Source of the DNA: Clostridia bacterium
GTDB lineage: Bacteria; Bacillota; Clostridia; Christensenellales; UBA1242
Length of the DNA: 64,000 nucleotides
Direction of reading: 5' to 3'
Assembly: GCA_017409005.1 (NCBI GenBank)
Contig: JAFQTP010000003.1
Span: 124,001 to 188,000 of the forward strand
Under the pieces are notes generated by a model, which was not told where the DNA came from, searched no databases, and worked only from the letters and a program-made list of their open reading frames with translations. Shown piece after piece: positions 1 through 9,293 of the stretch. The position numbers were made by a program, and so were the translations under genes. The first letter of the stretch is position 1, and each line of letters opens with the position of its first letter.

Positions 1-2
1 TG

Positions 3-1625
3 GGCGAAATTGGTAAAAACATGATGGCGGTTGAGTATGGCAACGATATGATTATTATTGACGCTGGTTTAACTTTTCCATCAGACGACATGCCTGGCAT
101 TGATTTAATAATTCCAGACTCAAACTATCTACTTCAAAATAAAGATAAAATTAAGGGTATGATTATAACCCATGGGCACGAGGATCACATTGGTGCTGTT
201 CCTTACGTTTTACAAAACGTTAATGTTCCAATTTATGCAACAAGACTTACTTGTGCATTAATCGAAAACAAATTAAAAGAACACAAAAAAATTAAAGCAA
301 AACTTGTTTCGGTTAAACCAAAAACCGTTATTAAACTTGGCGTGTTCTCAATTGAATTTGTTAAAGTTACTCACTCAATTGGTGGCGCTGTTGGGTTTGC
401 TATTACAACACCTGCTGGTGTTTATTTCCACACAGGCGATTTTAAAGTGGATTACACTCCAATCGATGGCGAGGGTATGGACTTAGCACGACTTAGCGAA
501 ATTAGCAAAAAGGGAGTTTTACTTCTTACTGCCGATTCAACTAATGCTGAACGCCCAGGCTTTAGTATTAGCGAAGCAAAAGTTGGTAAAACCATTGACG
601 CAATTTTCTCACAAAACAAACAAAAACGTATTATTGTTGCAACTTTTGCAAGTAACATTTATCGTGTTCAACAACTACTTAACATTGCCGAAAAATACGG
701 ACGTAAAATTGCTTTTAGTGGCCGAAGCATGATTAACGTTTGCGAAACTGCAAGTAAATTAGGCGATCTAAAATTTAATCGTGAAAATGTTGTTGATATT
801 ACCAGAGTAGATAAATATCCTGATAACGAAATTTGTATTTTATCAACTGGAACACAAGGCGAGGCACGCAGTGCACTAACTCGTATGGCTGAAGGCGATT
901 TTAACAAAATTGAAATTGGTGAAAACGATTTAATTATTCTTTCTAGTTCAACTATTCCTGGCAACGAAAAAGCAATTAACAATGTTATTAACTTGCTTTA
1001 TAAAAAAGGTGCTGAAGTTATTTACGAATCGTTAGCCGAAGTTCACACATCAGGCCATGCTTATCAAGAAGAACTTAAAACATTGCACGCTTTATTAAAA
1101 CCTAAATTCTTTATGCCTGTTCATGGCGAATATAGGCACTTAAAAGCACATGCTAATTTGGCTGAAGCAATGGGTATGCCAAAACAAAACATATTACTTC
1201 CAGACCTTGGCGACCAAATTACCATTACTAAAAACACAATGCAAAAAACAGGAGTTGTTCCTTGTGGTTCACTTCTTATTGATGGTGTTGGTGTTAGTGA
1301 AGTTGGTAGTTCAATTTTACGTGATAGAATGCAACTTAGCGAAGAGGGGGTTTGTGTTGTTGTTATTACCATTAGTATGTTAACTGGTGCGTTAACAAGC
1401 AAACCAGACATTATTTCACGTGGTTTCATTTATAAATCGGATTCTGAGTTTGATGTTATGGAAGAAGCTAAAAATGTTGTTATAAACACAATTAGCCAAA
1501 CCGACTTCAAATCACACGATTGGTCAGAAATTAAAACAAACATTAAAAAGAACTTAACTGGTTTCTTTGCACGTCAAATAAAATGCCGTCCAATGGTTAT
1601 TCCAATTATTTTAGAAACTAAATAA
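3..1625 (+). CDS. rnj: Ribonuclease J (5'-truncated by window edge)
   Basis: Metallo-beta-lactamase/beta-CASP exo- and endoribonuclease for mRNA decay and rRNA maturation in Firmicutes. The frame is open from base 3 (residues GEIGKN precede the first internal ATG at 21) and matches the conserved N-terminal glycine-rich segment of RNase J, so the true start lies upstream of the window. The zinc motif HGHEDH is about 57 codons in, a second histidine motif (VHGEYRH) lies near bases 1120-1140, and the C-terminal domain is present. About 540 codons are visible, close to the family's roughly 555. An intrinsic terminator follows. Confidence 0.95.
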   Translation, partial: GEIGKNMMAVEYGNDMIIIDAGLTFPSDDMPGIDLIIPDSNYLLQNKDKIKGMIITHGHEDHIGAVPYVLQNVNVPIYATRLTCALIENKLKEHKKIKAKLVSVKPKTVIKLGVFSIEFVKVTHSIGGAVGFAITTPAGVYFHTGDFKVDYTPIDGEGMDLARLSEISKKGVLLLTADSTNAERPGFSISEAKVGKTIDAIFSQNKQKRIIVATFASNIYRVQQLLNIAEKYGRKIAFSGRSMINVCETASKLGDLKFNRENVVDITRVDKYPDNEICILSTGTQGEARSALTRMAEGDFNKIEIGENDLIILSSSTIPGNEKAINNVINLLYKKGAEVIYESLAEVHTSGHAYQEELKTLHALLKPKFFMPVHGEYRHLKAHANLAEAMGMPKQNILLPDLGDQITITKNTMQKTGVVPCGSLLIDGVGVSEVGSSILRDRMQLSEEGVCVVVITISMLTGALTSKPDIISRGFIYKSDSEFDVMEEAKNVVINTISQTDFKSHDWSEIKTNIKKNLTGFFARQIKCRPMVIPIILETK

Positions 1626-1633
1626 TAAAAATT

Positions 1634-1670
1634 AAAAAAGGTGTAAGAAAACTTACACTTTTTTGTTTTG
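1634..1670 (+). terminator. Intrinsic terminator after rnj
   Basis: Seven-pair stem GTGTAAG/CTTACAC (1641-1647 and 1652-1658) with an AAAA loop, flanked by A-run and T-run. Confidence 0.85.
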
Positions 1671-1691
1671 TTTTGCTATAATTAACATGTT

Positions 1692-2348
1692 ATGAGTAAT
1701 TTAAAAGAATTAACAAAACTTAATAGTGAAGCCGAAAAAAAATACGAAAGAACACTTAATAACGAAATGAAACAAATTTTAACCTATGCCAGAGCTAATT
1801 TTATTCCGGTGCTTCTAGAGGATACTGCAAAACTTTTGTTTAACACAATTTATAATTTTAAACCAACAACAGTTTTAGAAATTGGCACAGCTATTGGCTA
1901 TTCCGGCACGCTAATTTTAAATGCAACAAATTGTAATTTAACAACAATCGAAAATTTTGAAAGTAACTATAATCTTGCAAAACAACATTTTGCCGAAGCC
2001 AATTTAACTGATAGGGTAGAAATGATTTTTGACGACGCTTTAAATGGGCTACTTGAACTTGAAAAACAAGGCAAAAAATTTGATTTTATTTTTCTAGACG
2101 GACCTAAAGGTCAATATATAAAATATTTGCCAATTTTAAAAAAATTACTTTCTGATGGCGGCATTTTGTTTGCCGATAATGTTCATTTTAAAGGAATGGT
2201 GTTTTGGGAGGGGGTAATTCCACACCGTAAACGCACCATTGTTGTAAATTTACGTAAATTTTTAGCTGAAATTAAGTCTGACCCAAGTTTTTCGGAATAT
2301 TCCGAACTTAAAATTGGCGATGGTGTAATGATTGCAAAACTTAAATAA
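1692..2348 (+). CDS. trmR: tRNA 5-hydroxyuridine methyltransferase (TrmR/YrrM-like O-methyltransferase)
   Basis: SAM-dependent O-methyltransferase of the COMT-like family. Motif I is EIGTAIGYS at residues 63-71, and the acidic metal-site motifs FLDGPK and ADNVHFKG follow. Its pairing with a U32 peptidase-like gene 19 bp downstream copies the B. subtilis yrrM-yrrN/O arrangement, in which TrhP hydroxylates wobble U34 and TrmR methylates the product to 5-methoxyuridine. The function is inferred from that pairing. The ATG at 1692 has no Shine-Dalgarno sequence, and a TATAAT at 1677-1682 ends only 9 bp before it, so the mRNA may be leaderless or nearly so. Confidence 0.85.
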   Translation: MSNLKELTKLNSEAEKKYERTLNNEMKQILTYARANFIPVLLEDTAKLLFNTIYNFKPTTVLEIGTAIGYSGTLILNATNCNLTTIENFESNYNLAKQHFAEANLTDRVEMIFDDALNGLLELEKQGKKFDFIFLDGPKGQYIKYLPILKKLLSDGGILFADNVHFKGMVFWEGVIPHRKRTIVVNLRKFLAEIKSDPSFSEYSELKIGDGVMIAKLK

Positions 2349-2367
2349 CTTAAAAGGAAATTAACTT

Positions 2368-3573
2368 ATGTTAGAACTACTTGCTCCTGCAGGAAACATG
2401 GATAAATTAAAAACTGCATTTTACTATGGTGCCGATGCTTGTTATTTTGCTGGTACAAAATTTGGTCTTAGGGCATATGCGGGCAATTTTACCGATGAAA
2501 ACTTAAAAGAAAGTGTAGAATATGCTCATAAACTAGGTAAAAAAGCTTATGTTACGGTTAATATTATAGCGCATAACGAAGATTTTTTAGATATGGAAAA
2601 CTATATTAAATATCTTTACGAAATTGGCGTAGACGCTGTTATTGTTGCTGATGTTGGCATTATTAGTTTAATTAGAAAAGTTTGCCCAAACCTAGATGTT
2701 CACGTTAGCACGCAAGCCAACATAACTAACAAATATTCTGCTAAATTTTTTACCGATATGGGTGTTAAACGCTTGGTTTTGGCAAGGGAACTTAGCGTTA
2801 AAGAAATTAAGGAAATTCGCGATTATATTCCAGCAGATGTTGAAATTGAAACTTTTGTTCATGGAGCAATGTGTATTTCTTATTCTGGCAGATGCTTGCT
2901 TAGCAACTATTTAACCAATCGCGATTCTAACAAAGGTGCTTGTGTTCAAGCTTGCCGTTGGGAATATACTATTCACGAAAAAAGCCGCGACAACGAAGAA
3001 TATCCTATTTATGAGGATAGCCGTGGAACCTACATTTTAAATAGTAAAGATTTAAACATGTTAAATCATTTGCAAGAACTTATTGATGCTGGTGTTACCA
3101 GTTTTAAAATTGAAGGCCGTATGAAAAGTGTTTACTATGTTGCAACTGTTGTAAATGCTTATAGGCGTGCGTTAAACCAATTAGGTAGTAAAAAATCGGT
3201 TGCACCGCTGTTAGAAGAACTTAACAAAACTAGCCATCGTAACTACACAACAGGCTTTTATTTTGGAAGCAACAATAAGGAATGTTTGTCGTCGTCAACA
3301 CCTGTTCAAACACACGAGTTTATGGCTGTTGTTCTTTCCGAGAACAAAGATGGTCGTGTTTTAATTGAACAACGAAATCGTTTTAAGGTTGGCGATATAT
3401 TAGAAGTTCTAAGCCCAAATGCCACATTTAATAAACTTATTGAAGTAACTCCAATGTTAAACGAAAAGGGCGAAGAAGTTTTAGATGCTTTAGGGGTTCA
3501 ACAAAAATTGTTTTTAAAAACCAAACTAAAACTTATGCCTGGCGATATTTTACGTAAGCAAATAAACAACTAA
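2368..3573 (+). CDS. trhP: U32-family tRNA U34 hydroxylation protein TrhP
   Basis: Peptidase U32-like protein of 401 residues, the size of B. subtilis YrrO/TrhP2. The N-terminal APAGN motif and the FVHGAMC...SYSGRC signature are clear. Cys169, 176, 192 and 196 reproduce the C-x6-C-x15-C-x3-C spacing that binds a 4Fe-4S cluster in U32 relatives such as UbiU/UbiV. Known family members hydroxylate tRNA U34 using prephenate-derived chemistry; that role is inferred here from family and from the adjacent trmR. A GGAAATTAACTT leader precedes the ATG. Many Firmicutes have two U32 genes here (yrrN, yrrO); only the long one is present. Confidence 0.87.
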   Translation: MLELLAPAGNMDKLKTAFYYGADACYFAGTKFGLRAYAGNFTDENLKESVEYAHKLGKKAYVTVNIIAHNEDFLDMENYIKYLYEIGVDAVIVADVGIISLIRKVCPNLDVHVSTQANITNKYSAKFFTDMGVKRLVLARELSVKEIKEIRDYIPADVEIETFVHGAMCISYSGRCLLSNYLTNRDSNKGACVQACRWEYTIHEKSRDNEEYPIYEDSRGTYILNSKDLNMLNHLQELIDAGVTSFKIEGRMKSVYYVATVVNAYRRALNQLGSKKSVAPLLEELNKTSHRNYTTGFYFGSNNKECLSSSTPVQTHEFMAVVLSENKDGRVLIEQRNRFKVGDILEVLSPNATFNKLIEVTPMLNEKGEEVLDALGVQQKLFLKTKLKLMPGDILRKQINN

Positions 3574-3582
3574 CATTGGTGT

Positions 3583-3636
3583 TATGCAAAACTTAAAAAA
3601 CCACCTAAAATTGGTGGTTTTTTGTTTGTTTGCATA
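3583..3636 (+). terminator. Terminator hairpin with an outer TATGCAAA/TTTGCATA stem
   Basis: Inner stem CCACC/GGTGG (3601-3605 and 3613-3617) is followed by a T-run. TATGCAAA at 3583-3590 and TTTGCATA at 3629-3636 flank it as a second inverted pair. Confidence 0.85.
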
Positions 3637-3794
3637 GCAGGCTATAAACATTTTTTTTAATTAAAAAAACTTTGTTTTATTTTAATTATTTTTGTGGTTT
3701 TATTATTGTAACTACTGCCATTTATTTAAAAAAGTTAACTATTGAAATTGGTGTTAGTTTATATTATAATATAATTAATAACTAGGTGGTTAAA

Positions 3795-6560
3795 TTGGCA
3801 AAGTTTTTTAATCAAATAATTAAATATATTCAAAATAAAACTTTCGACATTGTTAAAGCGGTAAACTCTAACAAGTCTTTTTTGTTTGATAATTTAACTA
3901 CTGATTTATCTAATCACATAACAGTTTTGCCAGCAACTTCATATGAAAAGGGTGAATCTGATTATTTTTTACCATTCAGTCAAACACAAAAAAGTTGTGG
4001 CTTAACCGACGCTGTTATTTTAACTGGCACAAGATATTCAACAAAAAATTTAAACAATTATGCTTGTGTTTGGTCTAGTAGTGTTGCACCTAACAAACAA
4101 GTTTATAGTGTCGATTACGATGGCGACATGATTGAATGCAAAACAACAAGCACAGCAAACGCTTTGCGTCCGGCATTAACGTTTTCATCAATTTCCGAAA
4201 TACCACCAACAGCAATTAAAGATTATAAAGATGTTATAAGAATTACTTGTGGTTCATATCCGCAAAGTGCTGTATCACAAAATCTTCAAAACGAACTAGA
4301 CTATATGTTATCTAACATTAACGAGTCTGGCGTGTCGGAACAATTTTATAAAACAGGTCGAAAATTCTCGCTATATTCAAAACTAGATTCTAACGACGAA
4401 ACAACTTACATTAAGCAGTTTGACGAATACTATTTTAATGGCGATAAATATGTTAGGATTGATAGTCAAATTGCACACCTTTATGTTTCACTTTCAAATG
4501 GGCAAATGATAACTCAAAGGTCTGAAGGTGTGTGGTTAAAAGTTGAACCGGTTAGTTATGTTTTAAACCCAACACCAAATTCAAACGGCAAGTTTGTTGC
4601 ACTTTCTGAAAAAGCATTAGTAGGAGGTGTTCCGTTTGACACTTCAACAACATCATATGAAACATCTAATTTAAAAATATTTAACGAACTTCGCTTTTTA
4701 GTTGAGTGCTCAAATAGTCAACTAGCACCCGAACACTACGAATTAAAAGAGGGTTATAAAACAATTTCTAGTGGTGCATTTTCTAGTGTTAAAGGTTTAA
4801 AAAGCATAACACTTCCACACACACTATCTAGCATTCAACCCGATGCATTTGTTGGTTCGGAAATTAACAACATTACTTACGTTACACCAAATGCAAAAAA
4901 AGTTAACTATGTGCTTCCACATGGACACATGCTCGATTCGGTTGGTTGCTATTCAGATGGGCTAATTGTTATGTCGGTGGGCGAGAACAAAACAAACGCA
5001 ACACTATGCTATTTGCGTAAAGATGGAACATTTAACATTTTAAATGGCGTTAATGCAACAAAAGTTTCTAGGCTTGCAACCAATGGCAACTTAAACATTG
5101 TGTTCAACTGGGGAGAAACTCAAAAAACACTTTCTAACACTGCACAGCGAAAAAGTTTGCCAGAAGGCTATTTTATGGAAGCAATTGGAACAAGTCCCGA
5201 ACAAATTAAAAAATATTTTGAAACCGAAAGTACTGGAATTAGTGTGCTTGAAAACAAACCTTGGTTTAAAAATTTATATTATCCCGACCAAGTTCAACTT
5301 ATTAGGTTGTTTGCAACTTTAGGTGGTTTAGAACCAGACCAAACTCAGCAATCCAGAGTTCTTATGTTGTTTGATAATATGCAAAAGCATTTTGGTAACA
5401 AATTTCCAACTTTTATTTCAAAACTAAATTTACCGGCTGGAACAAACCATGTTGTAGATTATGTTATGGAATATAAGCACGATAAAGATAACAAAATTAT
5501 TTATGATAACGGCGTTGCTCAAATTAAAGGTCGTAAACAAGTTTATTACTATAAACAACTTTATAAATTTATTTCACATTGTTATACGAATCCAAATTTT
5601 GAGGAAGTTGCTCACACGGTTTTAACTAAATATCACGATATTTTAAGTTATTATAAACATAAACTAGAACTTTCTAATCCAGACCGCCATGAAAATGTTA
5701 ATCCACAAATTTATGCCGAGTTAAAGGTTACTGGAATAGATGTTAATTTAGTGTTAGACTACATGTTTTCAAGCTGTTATCACACCGAAAACCCAGAACT
5801 TCAAACGGCACTTTCTAAAGTAAAAAAACAATTTAATTTAAACTACGATGTTGTTTCGCGTTACGATAGGTTAATAACCGAAGCCAAGGTTTTAGAAGCT
5901 AAGCAAGAAGCACTTAGCAAAGTAAGCACCGAGCCAGTTAGATTAAAATATTTTATGCCTTACGTAGACGACGACACAGCAAATGCTCCATACACCTATG
6001 TTTGGCCTCCAATTTCTTCAGCAACTGCAATAACTTGTGGTCAGGCACTAGGCAGTTGTTTTAGAGTTAATGGTAAAAACGAATCGGCGTTAATTGGTTT
6101 TGTGCACGATAAGCGCGATAATTTAATGTTAATTTTTAATAGCAACAACCAAGTTTGTGGCTATATGCGTGTTAACTATGATTTAAATAATAAAGGTATT
6201 TTAATTGATACCATCGAACTTAACGACGAACTTTCGTTAAACCGAGCAGAGCATGCTCAAATTTGGCAATGTTGCTATAGGGGGCTTGTAGCTATGGCAG
6301 AAGCTATGAATGCCGATGGCAAGTATGTTGTTGAACGCATTAACTGCAAGCCAGACCCATATAACAAGGTTCTACGTTTTATTCAAGAAAATTATCCTCA
6401 AATTTCCGATATTAGGGCAAAACGACTTGAAGAACGCCACTATTCAACTAAACAAGATATTCCTTATCAAAAATATTTTTCGGTTTATTTACCAACCGAA
6501 GAACAACTTGTAATTTCTTCGCCGGAACTAACAAAAAGTTTACAACTGGAGGGCAAGTAA
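3795..6560 (+). CDS. Large hypothetical protein with DUF6273-like and LRR_5-like segments
   Basis: About 921 residues, function unknown. I chose the TTG at 3795 because AGGTGG lies 5 bp upstream (3784-3789); the in-frame GTG at 3786 has no such site. No signal peptide or membrane span is evident. The N-terminal third holds GSYPQ, WLKVEPV and ALRPALTF signatures like DUF6273 modules of gut Clostridia. A short leucine-rich (LRR_5/BspA-like) stretch with SSGAFSSVKGLKSITLP follows near residue 340. The last 200 residues form a separate, probably globular alpha/beta domain rich in Cys and aromatic residues. It touches the next gene (1 bp gap), so the two are probably co-transcribed. Confidence 0.6.
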   Translation: MAKFFNQIIKYIQNKTFDIVKAVNSNKSFLFDNLTTDLSNHITVLPATSYEKGESDYFLPFSQTQKSCGLTDAVILTGTRYSTKNLNNYACVWSSSVAPNKQVYSVDYDGDMIECKTTSTANALRPALTFSSISEIPPTAIKDYKDVIRITCGSYPQSAVSQNLQNELDYMLSNINESGVSEQFYKTGRKFSLYSKLDSNDETTYIKQFDEYYFNGDKYVRIDSQIAHLYVSLSNGQMITQRSEGVWLKVEPVSYVLNPTPNSNGKFVALSEKALVGGVPFDTSTTSYETSNLKIFNELRFLVECSNSQLAPEHYELKEGYKTISSGAFSSVKGLKSITLPHTLSSIQPDAFVGSEINNITYVTPNAKKVNYVLPHGHMLDSVGCYSDGLIVMSVGENKTNATLCYLRKDGTFNILNGVNATKVSRLATNGNLNIVFNWGETQKTLSNTAQRKSLPEGYFMEAIGTSPEQIKKYFETESTGISVLENKPWFKNLYYPDQVQLIRLFATLGGLEPDQTQQSRVLMLFDNMQKHFGNKFPTFISKLNLPAGTNHVVDYVMEYKHDKDNKIIYDNGVAQIKGRKQVYYYKQLYKFISHCYTNPNFEEVAHTVLTKYHDILSYYKHKLELSNPDRHENVNPQIYAELKVTGIDVNLVLDYMFSSCYHTENPELQTALSKVKKQFNLNYDVVSRYDRLITEAKVLEAKQEALSKVSTEPVRLKYFMPYVDDDTANAPYTYVWPPISSATAITCGQALGSCFRVNGKNESALIGFVHDKRDNLMLIFNSNNQVCGYMRVNYDLNNKGILIDTIELNDELSLNRAEHAQIWQCCYRGLVAMAEAMNADGKYVVERINCKPDPYNKVLRFIQENYPQISDIRAKRLEERHYSTKQDIPYQKYFSVYLPTEEQLVISSPELTKSLQLEGK

Positions 6561-6561
6561 C

Positions 6562-6978
6562 ATGAAAAAGTACCTATATTATTGCAGTGTTCTTGAGTCA
6601 TTGTTAACTCAAAGCTCAACGTTTCAAGAACTTAATTTATTAGATGTTAATCGTGGCGGACAAAATTTTGAAGTTAATCAGGTTTTAGGTGTTTTAAAAA
6701 ATCACGCTGCTGATGGCGGAGCAGTTAAACCTCTTTCAACACAATATGCAGCAGATTTTGAAGGTTTCTTTAAACAAGTTTTAAACTCGGTTATGTGTTT
6801 TTCAAATTTATCCGATTTAGAATTAAAAAAATATAGTGCAAGGTTAAAAGGATTAATAACTTTTAGGGTAGACCCACTTAACTTTTCAAAACAAAAACTA
6901 ATTTTAGAAGTAACAAACACAATTATAAACGCAAAATATAATTTTAATTTGTTTGTTATTTCAGATAATAATGTTTAG
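6562..6978 (+). CDS. Hypothetical protein, partner of the preceding gene
   Basis: 138 residues, not recognised. No signal peptide, membrane span or known motif is visible; the sequence looks soluble with mixed helix and strand. The ATG follows the upstream stop by 1 bp, and GGAGGGCAAG at the end of the upstream gene can serve as its ribosome site, which implies translational coupling. A terminator overlaps its stop codon, so the two genes form a closed two-gene unit just upstream of sigK. Confidence 0.6.
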   Translation: MKKYLYYCSVLESLLTQSSTFQELNLLDVNRGGQNFEVNQVLGVLKNHAADGGAVKPLSTQYAADFEGFFKQVLNSVMCFSNLSDLELKKYSARLKGLITFRVDPLNFSKQKLILEVTNTIINAKYNFNLFVISDNNV

Positions 6979-7001
6979 CATTTTTTGCTAAACATTTTTT
7001 G
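6970..7001 (+). terminator. Intrinsic terminator overlapping a stop codon
   Basis: TGTTTAGCA/TGCTAAACA arms around a T-rich loop, followed by TTTTTT; it separates the upstream pair from sigK. Confidence 0.85.
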
Positions 7002-7081
7002 TTGGACTAGCAAAATTCGACAAATTCCTACATATACATTTTTAAAGTTTTTAAACTTAAATTTTTTTGTAGGGGTTAATA

Positions 7082-7780
7082 ATGATTTTTGAAAGTTACA
7101 TAACGTTTTTACAAAAACTAATGTTTTTTTCGTCATATGTAAAAAACAATTCAAGTTTCGAAAAACCGCTAACCGCTAAAGAAGAAGAAAAATATTTAAT
7201 TGCATATCACCAGCATAACGATGAAGAAGCTTATAAAACTTTAATTGAACACAATTTAAGGCTTGTTGCACACATTGTAAAAAAATTTAATGGAGCCGAT
7301 GAAGCCGACGATTTAATTTCGGTGGGTAGTTTGGGGCTTATTAAAGCCATAAAAACATTTAAACCAAACCACGGAACGCAGTTTTCAACTTATGCAAGTA
7401 AATGCATTGAAAACGAAATTTTAATGCTTTTACGTGTTAACAAAAAGCACAAAAACACAATTTCTATTGAAGAGGCTTTAGGCACCGATAACGAAGATAA
7501 CGAACTGGCAATTATTGATATTATGTTTGAAAGCGATAATGTTGAAGAAATGGTAAACAACTCAGTAATATCTGAAAAACTTGCTTCAAAACTAAAACAA
7601 GTTTTAACTAAACGGGAATATGTTATAATCTGCTTACGTTATGGTTTAAATGGTATGCCGGCATTAACTCAACGTGAAGTTGCACAAAAATTAAAAATAA
7701 GCCGAAGTTATATTTCACGTTTAGAAAAAAAGGCTTTAGAAACCATGCGTAAACATATTTCTAAAAACGAATATTCCTAG
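7082..7780 (+). CDS. sigK: RNA polymerase sporulation sigma factor SigK, with pro-sequence
   Basis: Late mother-cell sigma factor. The core reads as SigK: HNLRLVAHIVKKF (residues 57-69), DLISVGSLGLIKAI, CIENEILM in region 2, and a C-terminal region 4 helix-turn-helix (TQREVAQKLKISRSYISRLEKKAL). Residues 1-18 are a hydrophobic leader ending FFSS just before YVKNN, exactly where pro-sigma-K is cleaved in Bacillus, so SpoIVFB-type processing is likely. The gene is continuous, with no skin-like interruption. GTAGGGG lies upstream of the ATG. TATACATT at 7033-7040 resembles a SigE -10 and TTCGACAAA at 7016-7024 is the complement of a Spo0A box; both are suggestive only. Confidence 0.88.
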   Translation: MIFESYITFLQKLMFFSSYVKNNSSFEKPLTAKEEEKYLIAYHQHNDEEAYKTLIEHNLRLVAHIVKKFNGADEADDLISVGSLGLIKAIKTFKPNHGTQFSTYASKCIENEILMLLRVNKKHKNTISIEEALGTDNEDNELAIIDIMFESDNVEEMVNNSVISEKLASKLKQVLTKREYVIICLRYGLNGMPALTQREVAQKLKISRSYISRLEKKALETMRKHISKNEYS

Positions 7781-7798
7781 TTAATTAACAAAAACGTT

Positions 7799-7828
7799 AA
7801 AACAAACCTAATTGGTTTGTTTTTTTCT
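7799..7828 (+). terminator. Intrinsic terminator after sigK
   Basis: AACAAACC/GGTTTGTT arms with a TAATT loop and a following T-run. Confidence 0.88.
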
Positions 7829-7887
7829 TGTTTTTAAATATAGTTTTATAATTAATATAGTTATATAATTATAACAAACTACTACTA

Positions 7888-7916
7888 TTGACTATTGTGC
7901 TAATTTGTTGTAAAAT
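7888..7916 (+). promoter_or_regulatory. SigA-type promoter for the gene at 7956
   Basis: TTGACT (7888-7893), 17 bp spacer, TAAAAT (7911-7916); the start codon is about 40 bp downstream. Confidence 0.65.
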
Positions 7917-7955
7917 ATATGTGCAAGTTAAGTTAACTTTGTTTGGGAGAGTTTC

Positions 7956-8882
7956 ATGATTTTTTCCGATAACTACGATAAATTTAGAACAGCACAAATA
8001 GCATATAATTCCGAACTTGAAAAAAATCCGGAGCTTATGGACCTAGATTTAGTTACCGATTTTTTTGGTGCTTCGCTTGAATCTTTAAACATAAGGTTTA
8101 AACGTATTTTTGATTATTTAACCACTGTTAACACAAGTTCAAATAAAATCGAAAATTATGCCAGTGTTTCCGATACATCTCTTAAAGGAAATACGCTAAT
8201 TAATGCAATTACAAAAAATGCTGGTGTAGATGCTAGTTTTTTAACATCACAGGCATCAGTCGAAATTTCAACAATTCCCAACTTAAACATTTCATATATA
8301 GTAAATGGTTGTAGTTATAACATTACTTCAAGTAATGGTGTTTTAAGGTTTTCGGCTGTAGAGCAAAATGCAAATGCAGTTTCAACCACCGAAAAAGTTG
8401 CTTATTTAGTAAGTATAAACGAAACTCCTTGCGTTGTTGTCCGTGAAAAAAATACATTTAAAAATTTAGATGGCGAACGTGAAGAATTAACCGATTTTAT
8501 TATAGATTCAAACACTAAAACAATTAAATATATGCGTGGTGTAACTGTTAACACAAGTTTTATTGTTCCATATAGCAAAGTTATAACAACTAGTTCGGTT
8601 GTAAGTGTTAACAACACGCCTTGCTTTATATCACAAATTAATGGCGAAAAAGCAATGGTGCAACCATTAAAGAAAAATCCTATTTTCTTTAAACCAGAAA
8701 AAACTCAAATTTATTTATACGACACCGATTTATGTGTTGATTTAAATAATTCAGTAAGTTTAGACGATGCTAAACAAGTTAGCAAACAATTTGGTAAAAT
8801 TGTGCTAGAAAGTAGTAAAAATGTTGGTTTAACCGATGTTTTTACGCTATCTAATGGGGCAAATAAGGGTGGTAAGTTTTAG
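7956..8882 (+). CDS. Hypothetical protein
   Basis: 308 residues, not recognised. The ATG follows GGGAGAG by 7 bp. The N-terminal third is helical and acidic. The rest is rich in Ser, Thr, Asn and Val with alternating hydrophobic residues, suggesting a beta-rich fold. No signal peptide, membrane segment or catalytic signature is visible. It lies between sigK and rnpB with its own SigA-type promoter, so it is probably a single-gene unit. Nothing in it or around it fixes a function. Confidence 0.55.
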   Translation: MIFSDNYDKFRTAQIAYNSELEKNPELMDLDLVTDFFGASLESLNIRFKRIFDYLTTVNTSSNKIENYASVSDTSLKGNTLINAITKNAGVDASFLTSQASVEISTIPNLNISYIVNGCSYNITSSNGVLRFSAVEQNANAVSTTEKVAYLVSINETPCVVVREKNTFKNLDGEREELTDFIIDSNTKTIKYMRGVTVNTSFIVPYSKVITTSSVVSVNNTPCFISQINGEKAMVQPLKKNPIFFKPEKTQIYLYDTDLCVDLNNSVSLDDAKQVSKQFGKIVLESSKNVGLTDVFTLSNGANKGGKF

Positions 8883-8913
8883 AACTTCCTACAAAATTTA
8901 TTTTGGTGTTGTA

Positions 8914-8942
8914 TTGCAAAACTGATGGTTTTGTAGTATAAT
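8914..8942 (+). promoter_or_regulatory. Promoter of rnpB
   Basis: TTGCAA (8914-8919), exactly 17 bp, then TATAAT (8937-8942). Transcription is predicted to begin near 8949, at the 5' end of the RNase P RNA. Confidence 0.8.
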
Positions 8943-8948
8943 ATATAT

Positions 8949-9293
8949 GGTTAGATATTTATGTGGTCGCATGAATTTTCATGAGGAAAGTCCGAGCACC
9001 GCAGAGCAAGGGTACCAGATAACGTCTGGCTGAGGCGACTCAAGGTAAAGTGCAACAGAAATAAACCGCTTTTAATTAAGTAAGGGTGAAAGGGCGAGGT
9101 AAGAGCTCACCAACTTGTTAGGTAACTAACATTTGCTGTAAACACTACCCGGTGCAAGATAAGAAAAACATTTAAAAGTTGCTCGCTTAGTTTTTCGATA
9201 CATCGCTTGAACACGCTAGTGATACCGTGTCTAGATAGATGACCACTTAATACAGAACTCGGCTTATTTAATGTCTGACTAAATAAACATATA
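8949..9293 (+). ncRNA. rnpB: RNase P RNA, A-type
   Basis: Catalytic RNA of RNase P, which matures tRNA 5' ends. The universal blocks appear in order: GAGGAAAGTCCGAGC (8983-8997), ACAGAAATAAACCGC (about 9055-9069), AAGGGTGAAAGGG followed by GGTAAGAGCTCACC (about 9082-9110), GGTGCAAGATA (about 9152), and AGATAGATGACCAC...ACAGAACTCGGCTTAT near the 3' end. The AGAGCNCACC element and the GGTACCAGATAACGTCTGGC helix belong to the ancestral A-type, not the B-type of Bacillus and Clostridium. Exact ends are approximate; the 5' end is placed from the promoter. Confidence 0.95.
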
